A stretch of DNA of 64,000 nt from Limimaricola soesokkakensis (GTDB lineage Bacteria > Pseudomonadota > Alphaproteobacteria > Rhodobacterales > Rhodobacteraceae): contig NZ_FWFY01000012.1 of assembly GCF_900172345.1 (NCBI RefSeq), forward strand, positions 55,435 through 119,434. The letters are read 5' to 3'. A program made the translations under genes and the position numbers. Numbering within the stretch: position 1 is the stretch's first letter; each line of letters begins with the position of its first letter. The notes beneath the pieces are model-generated. The model was not told where the DNA came from. It worked only from the letters and a program-made list of their open reading frames with translations, and searched no databases. This document shows positions 33,944 to 43,026 of this stretch, piece by piece.

Positions 33944-35163
33944 CACAGCAGGCCGCGCAGCCAGTCGAGCGGCCGGTTCTCGAAGAACAGCCGGCCGGTA
34001 CGCCCGACCGGGCAGGCGCCGCCGTCGAGATCGCGCAGCCCCGGCACGCTGACGGCCACGTCGTAGCGCTCCAGATGCTCGCGCCCGGCCGCCACCGCGA
34101 GCGTGTCGTAGAGTGAGGCCGCGCCCGCCCCCGCGAGCCGTTCGACCGTGCCCTCGAACACCTCGCCCGATCCCGAGAGCCGGAACTGCGCGCCATCGCC
34201 CGGCCGCAGCGCGTTGAACACGCTCTCGCTAACCGAGCCGGTGACGATCAGGCTCTCGCAGTTCAGCAGCCGCAGCACCGGCTCGCCGCGCTGCAGGTTC
34301 TCGCCGTCATGCGCCAGCACCTCCCACAGGCGGCCCTCGAAGCCCGCGGCGAGGGGGGCCTCGCCGAGTCGATTGACGCTGACCCGCTCTTCGGTGATGC
34401 GCGAGGCGAGCGCGCGTACCTGCCGGACCTGCGCGCGATAGGCCGCCTCAAAGCCGTCGTTCCGGGCCCGAAGCTCGGCCAGCCGCTGGCTCGCGAAGGG
34501 GCTGTCATTGACCCCGTCGACGAGGAACACGCCGTCGCGCGCCGCCGAAAGCGCCGATTGCAGCACGCCCACCTCCTCGCGCGCATGTTCGAGCGCGATG
34601 GCGAGACCGGTGGGCAGGTCGGGCAGGAGGATCTCGGGCGCGGCGTCGGTGGTGGCCTCTGACCCTGTGCCCGTGCCCTGCGGCTCCTGCGGCAGCTCGG
34701 GCTCCAGCGCGGCGACGCGCGCCGCACCGTCATTCGCCTGGCGTTCGAGCAGGGCAAGGCGGGCGCGCGCATGGGCGAGGCGGATCTCGACCTCGCGGGT
34801 CTTGCCGCGGCCGAAGCGGGCGGCGCGCACCGAGAGCGTCTCGATCGCCTGCGCCGTCTCGTCGATCACCTCGCGCAGCCGGTCGCGCTCGGCCTGCGCG
34901 TATTGCCATTCCAGCACCAGATCGTTCAGCCGGATCTGGTCGACATGCGGGTCGTTCACAGAGGCCAGCTCCTCGCCGGGCCGGATCGTCGCGCCGAGGG
35001 CGAGATCGGGCATAGTGACGGTGCCGGCGATCGGGCTGCGCAGCGTCGCCAGCCGGGCGTTGACCATGGCGTTGGCGCTGGTGCCGCCGAGCTGTTCCCC
35101 AAGGATCACCCAGATCGAGACGAGGATTAGGATCAAGCCCAAGACGAGGCGGGTGAGGCGCAT
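33943..35163 (-). CDS. HlyD-family membrane-fusion protein, BgsB-like
   Basis: 406 aa from the ATG at 35163 (MRLTRLVLGLILILVSIWVI), nine bases after AAGGA. One N-terminal membrane helix (about 5-22) is followed by a lipoyl-like half-motif (LRSPIAGTVTMPDLALGATI), a long coiled coil (about 85-230, ERDRLREVIDETAQAIETL) and a C-terminal beta barrel (GEPVLRLLNCESLIVTG). Such adaptors span the periplasm. Here it precedes and overlaps the GT2 gene, as BgsB does BgsA, so a role in polymerisation or export of the glycan is inferred. Confidence 0.8.
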   Translation of the reverse strand: MRLTRLVLGLILILVSIWVILGEQLGGTSANAMVNARLATLRSPIAGTVTMPDLALGATIRPGEELASVNDPHVDQIRLNDLVLEWQYAQAERDRLREVIDETAQAIETLSVRAARFGRGKTREVEIRLAHARARLALLERQANDGAARVAALEPELPQEPQGTGTGSEATTDAAPEILLPDLPTGLAIALEHAREEVGVLQSALSAARDGVFLVDGVNDSPFASQRLAELRARNDGFEAAYRAQVRQVRALASRITEERVSVNRLGEAPLAAGFEGRLWEVLAHDGENLQRGEPVLRLLNCESLIVTGSVSESVFNALRPGDGAQFRLSGSGEVFEGTVERLAGAGAASLYDTLAVAAGREHLERYDVAVSVPGLRDLDGGACPVGRTGRLFFENRPLDWLRGLL

Positions 35164-35325
35164 GGGGGGCATCCTTGTCGATGGCGACCCGGCCGGATCG
35201 GCGGTGATCCGGGCCAGTCGCGTTGCCGATATTTCGGAGGGGTCTTTCGAAGCCGGAGGCAGAGGACAATCGCGACGGTGCGTCGCCGCGCCGATCCGCG
35301 GCGCGGCGTCACCCATCGGCGACGA

Positions 35326-36414
35326 TCAGGCCCTCTGAATCCGGACGATGGCGCTGGCGAGGGTTTCCGCCTCGCGGCTGCTGTGCTGCTCGGCCGGATA
35401 GGTATCGCGGCCCTCGGCGATGGCCTGCGCCTCGCGCGAGAGCACCCGCAGCGGCCGCAGGAAATAGCGGCTGAACAATGCCGTGCCCAAAAGCAGCGCC
35501 GTGCCGAAGCCCAGAAGCAGCCACAGGATATCGGCCGAGAGCACGAAGCTGCCGAGGCCGAAACCGGCGATCCGGGTCGGCACCCGCGCCACCAGCCGCC
35601 AGTCGAGCGAGGCCATCTCGCCGGTCACCACCTTGGGCAGCAGCGCCAGGAAGGCGTCGTGATCCGCGTCCTGGGCGACCCGGAAGGTGCCCTGCTGGCC
35701 CGAGGCCACGACCTGCCGCGCCCGGGGCGACAGCGGCTGGTCGAATTCCTCGGTATGTTCGAATAGCACCCGCCCGCGCCCGTCGACCATGAACAGGTCG
35801 AGATCGAGGACTTCGGCGCTTTCGACGAGGTAGTTCTGGACCCAGGCCACGTTGAGCCGGTAGATCAGCACGCCCTCGGCGCGCCCCTCATCGTCGTGGA
35901 TGGCGACGGAGAGGTCGAGATATTGCACTGGTCCCTCGGTCTCGGCCGGGACCAGCCGCGCCAGCCGATCATCGGTTTCCGCCGCGCCGATGAAGTTGCC
36001 CCCCAGCCCGCGCCGGAACCACAGCGATCCGGACACGTCCTGCCCCTCGAGAAGCGGCCGCGACGAGGCGACCAGCTTTCCGCTCGCATCCGCGATACCG
36101 GCCCAGGCGATCGAATCCGAGATGCGCGAGATCGCGGTCAGTCGCGGCCGCGCCGCGTCGATCGACTGCATCCGCAGCGTTCCCGCCACGGCCTTGACCG
36201 AGTTCCATTCCCGGCCGAGCGCCTTGGCGAAGTTCATTCGCAGCGCCTCGCCCCGCAGATATACGGATTCGGACTGCACCCCGCTTTCCACGGATTCGAG
36301 GCGGCGCTCAGCGAGCAGCGCCATGGCCGCGAATCCGACGAGGGCAAAGAAGGTGACGAAGGCGAAGAGGGCGGTGGACAGGCTGGGCAGTCGGAAGCCG
36401 GGGTTGCGATGCAT
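35326..36414 (-). CDS. Membrane sensor with periplasmic Cache-like domain and HAMP, no output domain
   Basis: 362 aa. TM1 is about 13-33, then a periplasmic domain of about 240 residues typical of dCache sensors (ISDSIAWAGIADASGKLVAS, FRRGL, AIHDDEGRAEGVLIYRLNV, DLFMVDGRGRVLFEH). TM2 is about 290-310, then a HAMP-like segment (RYFLRPLRVLSREAQAIAEG), ending at HAMP's C-terminal helix. No GGDEF, EAL, kinase or MCP domain follows. It lies 162 bases upstream of the BgsB-like gene on the same strand, so it may pass a signal to the synthase complex directly or through another HAMP protein. Confidence 0.75.
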   Translation of the reverse strand: MHRNPGFRLPSLSTALFAFVTFFALVGFAAMALLAERRLESVESGVQSESVYLRGEALRMNFAKALGREWNSVKAVAGTLRMQSIDAARPRLTAISRISDSIAWAGIADASGKLVASSRPLLEGQDVSGSLWFRRGLGGNFIGAAETDDRLARLVPAETEGPVQYLDLSVAIHDDEGRAEGVLIYRLNVAWVQNYLVESAEVLDLDLFMVDGRGRVLFEHTEEFDQPLSPRARQVVASGQQGTFRVAQDADHDAFLALLPKVVTGEMASLDWRLVARVPTRIAGFGLGSFVLSADILWLLLGFGTALLLGTALFSRYFLRPLRVLSREAQAIAEGRDTYPAEQHSSREAETLASAIVRIQRA

Positions 36415-36661
36415 TCTGCAAAGACCTCATGGGGGTGGGTTACCCTCTGCATCTAGGCACGCAGTGTGGCGGGTTGCGGACAACGGCATGGCGATGCCGT
36501 GACCGGGCCGCAAGAGGGCCCCATTCCGGGGCGGCTCGCGATCCGGTTCCTGTGCGGAGGTCAGGATTGTGCGCGAAACCGGACCGTCGGGGGTGGCCGA
36601 AATCCGGCCGTTGCCGCCCGGCTGCCATAATGGTCGGGGAAGGCCGCCTCAGGTTGTGGGA

Positions 36662-37624
36662 CTAGTCGATGCCGGGCGCATCCGGTACCGCCTGCACCAG
36701 CAGCTCGGCCATGCGTTGCGCCGCCCGGGGCAGCGCCGCCCCGGCCCGGGTCATCAGCCCGTAGGGCAGCACCGAGATGCCAAGCTCGATCGGCAGGATC
36801 GCGCAGGCCCCGCCCGCGAAACGCGACGCCACCGCCCGCGCCAGCGGCGCCACGGCGTTGCTGCGCTGCACCAGAGCCAACGTCAGGAGAAACGAGGAGG
36901 TGGTGACGCCGACCCGCGGCGCGGGCAGACCGAGCCGCTCCAGCCGGTGCTGTACCGTGTCGTGAAGGATCGATCCGCGCGCCGGCAGGATCCAGTCGTA
37001 GTCGAGGAGGTCGGCGGGTGCGAGTTCCGGCATCGACAGCAGCCGGTGGCCGGGCCGTACCACCAGCGCGACCGGCTCGTCGCTGAGCGGCGTGACGTCG
37101 AACAGCGCGGCCGAGCGGTCGTCGGGCAGCCGGGCGAGGGCGAGGTCGAGCCTGCCATCGAGCAGCGCCTCGGCCAACTCACCGGAATTGCCCACCTCGA
37201 CCTGGATCCGCAGCTTCGGCATCGACAGGCGCGCGTTGCGCAGCGCCGGCAGCACCCGGTCCATCGCAGGGCCGGTGACGGCGCCGATGCGCACTTCGCC
37301 CGAGAGGCCGGCGGCGATCTCGGACAGCTCGCGCTCGGCGTCGTTGAGCTCGCCGATCACCCGCCCCGCGCGCCGGGCCAGTGCGACGCCCTCGGCTGTC
37401 AGCTGGATCCCGCGCCCGTCGCGCCGCCGCAGCGGGCAACCGGCGATGCGTTCGGCCTCCGACAGCAGCCGCGACGCGGCAGGCTGGGCGATGCCGAGCG
37501 CCTCTGCGGCCATTCCAAGCTGACAGCCCCGCTCCAGTAGCGCCAGAAGCTGCAGGTGCCCGAGCTTCAGCCCGCGCCGCAGCAGCCGGTCCGCCGATTC
37601 ATCACGGTTTTGATATGCTCCCAT
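36662..37624 (-). CDS. LysR-family transcriptional regulator (GbpR-like)
   Basis: 320 aa. It has an N-terminal HTH (about 20-80, GCQLGMAAEALGIAQPAASR) and a periplasmic-binding-like effector domain (about 105-310). It is divergent from the sugar operon that starts 67 bases away. GbpR, a LysR protein of the galactose-binding/arabinose genes of agrobacteria, has the same relation to a GguC gene, so control by arabinose or galactose is likely. The short AT-rich gap (GCATTATTTGTTCGATATC) is the probable operator. Confidence 0.85.
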   Translation of the reverse strand: MGAYQNRDESADRLLRRGLKLGHLQLLALLERGCQLGMAAEALGIAQPAASRLLSEAERIAGCPLRRRDGRGIQLTAEGVALARRAGRVIGELNDAERELSEIAAGLSGEVRIGAVTGPAMDRVLPALRNARLSMPKLRIQVEVGNSGELAEALLDGRLDLALARLPDDRSAALFDVTPLSDEPVALVVRPGHRLLSMPELAPADLLDYDWILPARGSILHDTVQHRLERLGLPAPRVGVTTSSFLLTLALVQRSNAVAPLARAVASRFAGGACAILPIELGISVLPYGLMTRAGAALPRAAQRMAELLVQAVPDAPGID

Positions 37625-37691
37625 TAGAAAGCATTATTTGTTCGATATCACTCCAATTGGCAAGTTAGCCCCCGAACCGGGAGGGGCTGGC

Positions 37692-38675
37692 ATGCTGCTG
37701 TCGCAGGTAAGGACGGATGAGGGGGTTGTGGTAGTGGCCCGCGAGGGCAGCGAGGCGGCGATCGTGCAAGGCGCGGCCTCGACCTACGCGCTGGCTTGGG
37801 AGGCGATCGAGACCGGGCGCGGCATCGCCGAGGTGATTGCCGTGCGGGGACTGGGTCCGGCGGTCGATCTTGCCGGGCTTGTCGCCGAGGGCCGGCTCAT
37901 GCTGCCGATCCAGCACCCCGATCCGAGCCATATGCATCTTACCGGCACCGGACTCACGCATCTGGGCTCGGCGACGACGCGCGACGCCATGCATGCCGAG
38001 GCCGACCCCGAGACCATGACCGACAGCATGAAGATGTTCCGCATGGGGCTCGAGGGTGGCAAGCCCGCGGGGGGCGGCATCGGCGCGCAGCCGGAATGGT
38101 TTTACAAGGGGACCGGCCATTCCGCCGTGGCGCCGGGCGCTCCGTTGGTCTCGCCCGGCTTCGCAGACGATGGCGGCGAGGAGCCCGAGATCGCCGGCAT
38201 CTACCTGATCGGCCCGGACGGCCAGCCGGCGCGGCTTGGCTGGGCGCTGGCCAACGAGTTTTCGGACCACGTGACCGAGCGCGTCAATTACCTGTGGCTG
38301 GCGCATTCGAAGCTGCGCCCGGCGAGCTTCGGCCCCGAGATCCTCGTCGGCGAACTGCCGCGCGACATCGCCGGCAGCAGCCGGATCCGCCGCGACGGCA
38401 CGGTGATCTGGGAAAAGCCCTTCGTCTCGGGCGAGGCGAACATGTCGCACAGCTTCGCCAACCTCGAACACCACCACTTCAAGTACGACATCTACCGGCA
38501 GCCCGGCGATCTGCACGTCCATATGTTCGGCTCCGCGACGCTGAGCTTCGGCGACGGCATCCGCGCGCAGGTAGGCGACGTGTTCGAGATCGAGGCCGCG
38601 CCCTTCGGCCTGCCGCTCATCAACCCGCTCGCGCAGGCCCCCGATACGGGCATGGCGCGCGTTACCCCGCTCTGA
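37692..38675 (+). CDS. GguC/AraD1-family protein, probable sugar-acid dehydratase
   Basis: 327 aa from the ATG at 37692, seven bases after GGGAGG; an ATG at 37638 leaves almost no room for a promoter. It belongs to the fumarylacetoacetase-like superfamily through the AraD1/GguC branch. The metal and catalytic region includes LPIQHPDPSHMHLTGTGLTH, EPEIAGIYLIG and LHVHMFGSATLSF. With the dehydratase, dehydrogenase and semialdehyde dehydrogenase that follow, it fits the 2-keto-3-deoxy-L-arabonate dehydratase step (giving 2-oxoglutarate semialdehyde). That assignment is from pathway logic; no DHDPS-type enzyme is in the operon. Confidence 0.8.
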   Translation: MLLSQVRTDEGVVVVAREGSEAAIVQGAASTYALAWEAIETGRGIAEVIAVRGLGPAVDLAGLVAEGRLMLPIQHPDPSHMHLTGTGLTHLGSATTRDAMHAEADPETMTDSMKMFRMGLEGGKPAGGGIGAQPEWFYKGTGHSAVAPGAPLVSPGFADDGGEEPEIAGIYLIGPDGQPARLGWALANEFSDHVTERVNYLWLAHSKLRPASFGPEILVGELPRDIAGSSRIRRDGTVIWEKPFVSGEANMSHSFANLEHHHFKYDIYRQPGDLHVHMFGSATLSFGDGIRAQVGDVFEIEAAPFGLPLINPLAQAPDTGMARVTPL

Positions 38676-38685
38676 AAGGCCCCCC

Positions 38686-40428
38686 ATGAGCTTCACCCCC
38701 GCCCCCTGGCCCCGGAAACTGCGTTCGCAGGAATGGTTCGGCGGCTCGTCCAAGGACGCGATCTATCACCGCGGCTGGATGAAGAACCAAGGCCTGCCCG
38801 CGGACCTGTTCGACGGGCGGCCCGTGATCGGCATCTGTAACACCTGGTCTGAGCTGACGCCCTGCAACGCCCATCTGCGCGATCTCGCGGAGCGTGTGAA
38901 GTTCGGCGTCTACGAGGCGGGCGGGCTGCCGGTCGAGTTCCCGGTGTTTAGCCCGTCGGAGTCCACCCTGCGCCCCACGGCGATGATGTATCGCAACCTC
39001 TGCGCGATGGATGTCGAGGAGGCGATCCGCGGCAAATGCATGGACGGCGTGGTGCTTCTCGCGGGCTGCGACAAGACCACGCCGGCGCTGCTGATGGGCG
39101 CGGCCTCGGTCGATCTTCCGGCGATCCTCGTCTCGGGCGGGCCGATGCTCAACGGCCATTTCCGGGGCGAGAAGGTCGGCTCCGGCACGCATCTGTGGCG
39201 CTTCTCCGAGGCGGTGAAGGCGGGCGAGATGACGGCGGAGGAATTCGTCGAGGCCGAGGCCTCGATGTCGCGCTCGCCCGGCTCGTGCAACACCATGGGC
39301 ACCGCCTCGACCATGGCATCGATGGCCGAGGCGCTCGGCATGGCGCTGTCGGGCAACGCCGCGATCCCGGCGGTGGACGCGCGCCGCCGTGTCATGGCCC
39401 ATCTGACGGGGCGGCGCATCGTCGACATGGTCAAGGACGACCTGAAGCCCTCGGACATCATGACCAAGGATGCCTTCGAGAACGCGATCCGCACCAACGC
39501 CGCGATCGGCGGCTCGACCAACGCGGTGATCCACCTCCTAGCGGTGGCCGGGCGCGTCGGCATCAACCTGACCCTCGACGATTGGGACCGCTGGGGCCGC
39601 GACGTGCCGACGGTGGTGAACCTGATGCCCTCGGGCAAGCACCTGATGGAGGAGTTCTTCTACGCCGGTGGTCTGCCGGTCGTCATCAAGCGGCTCGGCG
39701 AGGCCGGGCTCTTGCATCGCGAGGCGCTGACCGTGTCGGGCGGCACGATTTGGGACGAGGTGCGCGAGGTGCACAACTGGAACGAGGACGTGATCCTGCC
39801 GGTGGAGAAGGCGCTCGCGAAATCCGGCGGCATCGCGGTGCTGAAGGGCAACCTCGCGCCGCTGGGGGCGGTGCTGAAGCCCTCTGCCGCCACGCCGTCG
39901 CTGATGCAGCACCGGGGCAGGGCGGTCGTGTTCGAGGACATCGACGACTACAAGGCGCGGATCGGGGACGAGGACCTCGACATCGACGAGACCTGCGTGA
40001 TGGTGCTCAAGAATTGCGGCCCGCGCGGCTATCCGGGCATGGCCGAGGTCGGCAACATGGGGCTGCCGCCGAAAATCCTGCGCAAGGGGATCACCGACAT
40101 GGTGCGGATCTCGGACGCGCGGATGTCGGGCACGGCCTATGGCACGGTGGTGCTGCATACCTCGCCCGAAGCGGCGCGGGGCGGACCGCTGGCCGTGGTG
40201 CGCTCGGGCGACATGATCGAGCTGGACGTGGCGGCGCGGCAGCTGCATCTCGACATCTCGGACGAGGAACTGGCGGCGCGTCTCGCGGATTGGACACCGC
40301 ACACGCAAGCCCCGGCCTCGGGCTATGCCAGCCTCTACCATGAGCGGGTGATGGGGCCCGAGACCGGGGCAGATTTCGATTTTCTCGTCGGATGCCGCGG
40401 CAACGCCGTCGGCAGGGAGAGCCATTGA
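38686..40428 (+). CDS. L-arabinonate dehydratase-like IlvD/Edd family protein
   Basis: 580 aa Fe-S dehydratase. The cluster cysteines are Cys51 (IGICNTW), Cys128 (LAGCDKTTP) and Cys201 (SPGSCNTMG), as in IlvD, Edd and the sugar-acid dehydratases. IGICNTWSELTPCNAHLR and the context next to a sugar dehydrogenase favour arabinonate, or the closely related galactonate/fuconate, over dihydroxy-acid dehydratase. It removes water from C2-C3 of the aldonate. The TGA overlaps the ATG of the next gene (TGATG). Confidence 0.85.
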   Translation: MSFTPAPWPRKLRSQEWFGGSSKDAIYHRGWMKNQGLPADLFDGRPVIGICNTWSELTPCNAHLRDLAERVKFGVYEAGGLPVEFPVFSPSESTLRPTAMMYRNLCAMDVEEAIRGKCMDGVVLLAGCDKTTPALLMGAASVDLPAILVSGGPMLNGHFRGEKVGSGTHLWRFSEAVKAGEMTAEEFVEAEASMSRSPGSCNTMGTASTMASMAEALGMALSGNAAIPAVDARRRVMAHLTGRRIVDMVKDDLKPSDIMTKDAFENAIRTNAAIGGSTNAVIHLLAVAGRVGINLTLDDWDRWGRDVPTVVNLMPSGKHLMEEFFYAGGLPVVIKRLGEAGLLHREALTVSGGTIWDEVREVHNWNEDVILPVEKALAKSGGIAVLKGNLAPLGAVLKPSAATPSLMQHRGRAVVFEDIDDYKARIGDEDLDIDETCVMVLKNCGPRGYPGMAEVGNMGLPPKILRKGITDMVRISDARMSGTAYGTVVLHTSPEAARGGPLAVVRSGDMIELDVAARQLHLDISDEELAARLADWTPHTQAPASGYASLYHERVMGPETGADFDFLVGCRGNAVGRESH

Positions 40429-41372
40429 TGAGCTACGCGAACCCGCCCCGCAAGATCGCCCTCGTCGGCATCGGCAAGATCGCCCGAGACCAGCACGTGC
40501 CGGCCCTGCAGGCCAGCTCTGAGTGGGAGCTCGCCGCGACGGTGAGCCGGTCAGGCTCGGTCGAGGGGGTCGAGGCGCATGATGATTTCGACGCCTTTCT
40601 CGCGGCGCGCCCCGATATCGATGTGATCTCGCTCTGCCTGCCGCCACAACCGCGCTTCGACTATGCCCGCAAGGCGCTGATGGCGCGGCGGCACGTGATG
40701 CTGGAAAAGCCGCCGGGCCAGACGCTGGCCGAGGTGCACGCGCTGCAGCGGCTCGCCGCAACACAGGGCGTCACGCTCTTTGCCAGCTGGCACAGCCGCA
40801 TGGCGGCGGGCGTTGCGGCGGCGAAATCGCGGCTGGTCGAGCGGGTGGTGCGGGGCGCGCGCATCACCTGGAAGGAGGATGTCCGCAAGTGGCATCCGGG
40901 TCAGGACTGGGTGTTCGAGCCGGGCGGCATGGGGGTGATGGATCCGGGCATCAACGCGCTGTCGATCCTGACCGAGATCCTGCCCGAGCCGGTGCATCTC
41001 GTCGCCGCCGAGCTGGAGTTTCCCGAGAACCGCCACACGCCGATCGCGGCCCGGCTCGACTTCACGGGCAATGTCCGCGCCGTCTTCGACTGGCGGCAGG
41101 AAGGCCCGCAGACATGGGACATCGAGATCGAGACCAGCAAGGGATCGTTGGCGCTGCGCGACGGCGGCGCGCGGCTCGAGGTCGATGGCGTGGCCGAAGA
41201 TCTGGCTGACCACCCCGGCGAATACCCGTCGCTTTACGCCCGCATGGCGGATCTGGTCGCGCGCGGCCAGAGCGATGTCGACCTCGCGCCGATGATCCAC
41301 GTGGCCGATGCCATGACGCTCGGGCGGCGGGTGACCACCGCCCCGTTCGAATTCGACAAGGAAAAGACATGA
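40428..41372 (+). CDS. Gfo/Idh/MocA sugar 1-dehydrogenase (L-arabinose/D-galactose type)
   Basis: 314 aa from the ATG at 40428 coupled to the previous stop. The Rossmann loop KIALVGIGKIARDQHVPAL is at 9-27, the substrate motif EKPPGQT at about 98-104 and the WKEDVRKWHPGQDWVFEPGG segment forms the sugar pocket. It resembles the L-arabinose 1-dehydrogenase of Azospirillum and D-galactose 1-dehydrogenases; these oxidise the sugar to its lactone with NAD(P)+. A lactonase is not seen in the operon and would be elsewhere. Confidence 0.83.
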   Translation: MSYANPPRKIALVGIGKIARDQHVPALQASSEWELAATVSRSGSVEGVEAHDDFDAFLAARPDIDVISLCLPPQPRFDYARKALMARRHVMLEKPPGQTLAEVHALQRLAATQGVTLFASWHSRMAAGVAAAKSRLVERVVRGARITWKEDVRKWHPGQDWVFEPGGMGVMDPGINALSILTEILPEPVHLVAAELEFPENRHTPIAARLDFTGNVRAVFDWRQEGPQTWDIEIETSKGSLALRDGGARLEVDGVAEDLADHPGEYPSLYARMADLVARGQSDVDLAPMIHVADAMTLGRRVTTAPFEFDKEKT

Positions 41373-42865
41373 CCGGAGCCCATCTCATCGCGGGTGACAC
41401 CGTCACGGGCGGCGACAGCTTCGCCACTGCCCCGGCCGAGGGCGCGCCGCGCGACTATCCCAAGGGAACGCCCGAACTTATCGACCGCGCGGTGCGCGCG
41501 GCCGAGGACGCCTTTGCCGTCTTCGCCGCCACCACACGCGAGGAGCGCGCCGCGCTTCTGGAGAAGATTGCCGAAGAAATCGAGGCGCGCGGCGACGAGA
41601 TCACCGCCATCGGTGCCGCCGAGACCGGCCTGCCCGAGGCCCGACTGACCGGCGAGCGCGGTCGCACCTGCGGCCAGCTGCGGCTGTTCGCGGAGCATAT
41701 CCGCAAGGGCGACTACCTCGACCGCCGGCACGACACAGCGCTGCCCGACCGGGCGCCGCTGCCGCGTCCCGATCTGCGGATGATCCAGCGCCCCGTGGGT
41801 CCGGTGGCCGTGTTCGGCGCCTCGAACTTTCCGCTCGCCTTTTCGGTGGCGGGGGGCGACACCGCCTCGGCGCTGGCCGCCGGCTGCCCTGTCGTCGTGA
41901 AGGGCCATCCCGGCCATCCCGGCACCTCGCAGATCGTGGCCGAGGCCATCACCGCGGCCGTCGCGGCCTCCGGCCTTCCGGGCGGGGTCTTCTCGATGGT
42001 GCATGATGGCGGGCTCGAAGTCGGGCGGGCGCTGGTCGAGCACCCGCTGATCAAGGCGGTGGGCTTCACGGGCTCGCTCAAGGGTGGGCGCGCGCTCTTT
42101 GATCTGTGCGCCGCGCGGCCCGAGCCGATCCCCTTCTTTGGCGAGCTGGGCTCGATCAACCCGGTCTTCTGCCTGCCCGCGGCGATGGAAGCCCGCGCCG
42201 AGCAGATCGGCCGCGACTGGGCTGGCTCCCTGACGATGGGCGCCGGGCAGTTCTGCACCAATCCCGGCGTCGTCTTCGTGACCGAAGGCGAGAAGGCCGA
42301 GGCGATGGTCGCCGCCGCCACCGAGGCGATGGGCGCCGGCGCGCCGCAGGTGATGCTGACCGACGGCATCGCGAGAGCCTTTCATGAGGGCGCGGAGCGC
42401 ATGGCCCGGGCCGCGAAGAAGAGCTTCGGCCAAGCCTGCGAGGGGCGCAACGCCATGCCGTGGCTGATCGAGACCGACCTCGCCGCCTGGGAGGCGAACG
42501 AGGATCTCGCCGACGAGGTGTTCGGGCCTCTGGGCATCGTGGTGCGAGTGCCGGACGCCGCCGACATGACCCGTGCCGCCACCGGTCTGCACGGCCAGCT
42601 CACCGCGACGCTCCAGATGGAAGAGGCCGACACCGATCTGGCACGGGCGCTGATGCCGGTGCTGGAGCGCAAGGCGGGCCGGATTCTCGTCAACGGCTAT
42701 CCCACCGGGGTCGAGGTGGCCGATGCGATGGTGCATGGCGGGCCATACCCGGCTTCGACCAATTTCGGCGCCACCTCGGTCGGCACGCTGGCGATCCGTC
42801 GCTGGCTGCGCCCGGTGAGCTACCAGAACATGCCCGAGGCCCTGCTGCCGAGCGACCTGAAGTAA
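41369..42865 (+). CDS. 2-Oxoglutarate semialdehyde dehydrogenase
   Basis: 498 aa ALDH-superfamily member. It oxidises 2,5-dioxopentanoate to 2-oxoglutarate, the last step of the non-phosphorylating arabinose route. Catalytic residues are Glu259 (FFGELGS) and Cys296 (GAGQFCTNPG). ASNFPLAFSVAGGDTASALA is the KGSADH-type nucleotide segment. The start overlaps the previous gene's stop by four bases. A 13-bp terminator follows the stop. Confidence 0.9.
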   Translation: MTGAHLIAGDTVTGGDSFATAPAEGAPRDYPKGTPELIDRAVRAAEDAFAVFAATTREERAALLEKIAEEIEARGDEITAIGAAETGLPEARLTGERGRTCGQLRLFAEHIRKGDYLDRRHDTALPDRAPLPRPDLRMIQRPVGPVAVFGASNFPLAFSVAGGDTASALAAGCPVVVKGHPGHPGTSQIVAEAITAAVAASGLPGGVFSMVHDGGLEVGRALVEHPLIKAVGFTGSLKGGRALFDLCAARPEPIPFFGELGSINPVFCLPAAMEARAEQIGRDWAGSLTMGAGQFCTNPGVVFVTEGEKAEAMVAAATEAMGAGAPQVMLTDGIARAFHEGAERMARAAKKSFGQACEGRNAMPWLIETDLAAWEANEDLADEVFGPLGIVVRVPDAADMTRAATGLHGQLTATLQMEEADTDLARALMPVLERKAGRILVNGYPTGVEVADAMVHGGPYPASTNFGATSVGTLAIRRWLRPVSYQNMPEALLPSDLK

Positions 42866-42871
42866 GCGCGG

Positions 42872-42900
42872 AGGGCATCGCCGCCGCGCGGCGATGCCCT
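42872..42900 (+). terminator. Terminator of the sugar operon
   Basis: Perfect 13-bp stem AGGGCATCGCCGC / GCGGCGATGCCCT with a CGC loop, followed by TTGTTG, seven bases after the stop at 42865. Confidence 0.85.
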
Positions 42901-43026
42901 TGTTGAATGCCGCGATGTCGGCGGCCTCGACCGCTTCGTCCGGGAGCCCATGCGATCGGCGTGGGGCGGAGTTTCAGCTAAACAGGTTTCATTCCGGGCG
43001 CCTTGCAGGGCCAAGGCTCTCCGGAG

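Noticed and set aside
31802..34066. Another long plus-strand open frame across the GT2 and HlyD-like genes
   Set aside because: Antisense to well-supported genes; its composition (His-, Arg- and Gly-rich) is that of a shadow frame, and no family motif is seen.
35164..35325. Sensor gene and HlyD-like gene as one frameshifted or stop-split protein
   Set aside because: The two share a reading frame across the TGA at 35326, but the stretch between is not domain-like, the HlyD-like gene has its own ribosome site and start at 35163, and the sensor ends exactly at the end of HAMP.
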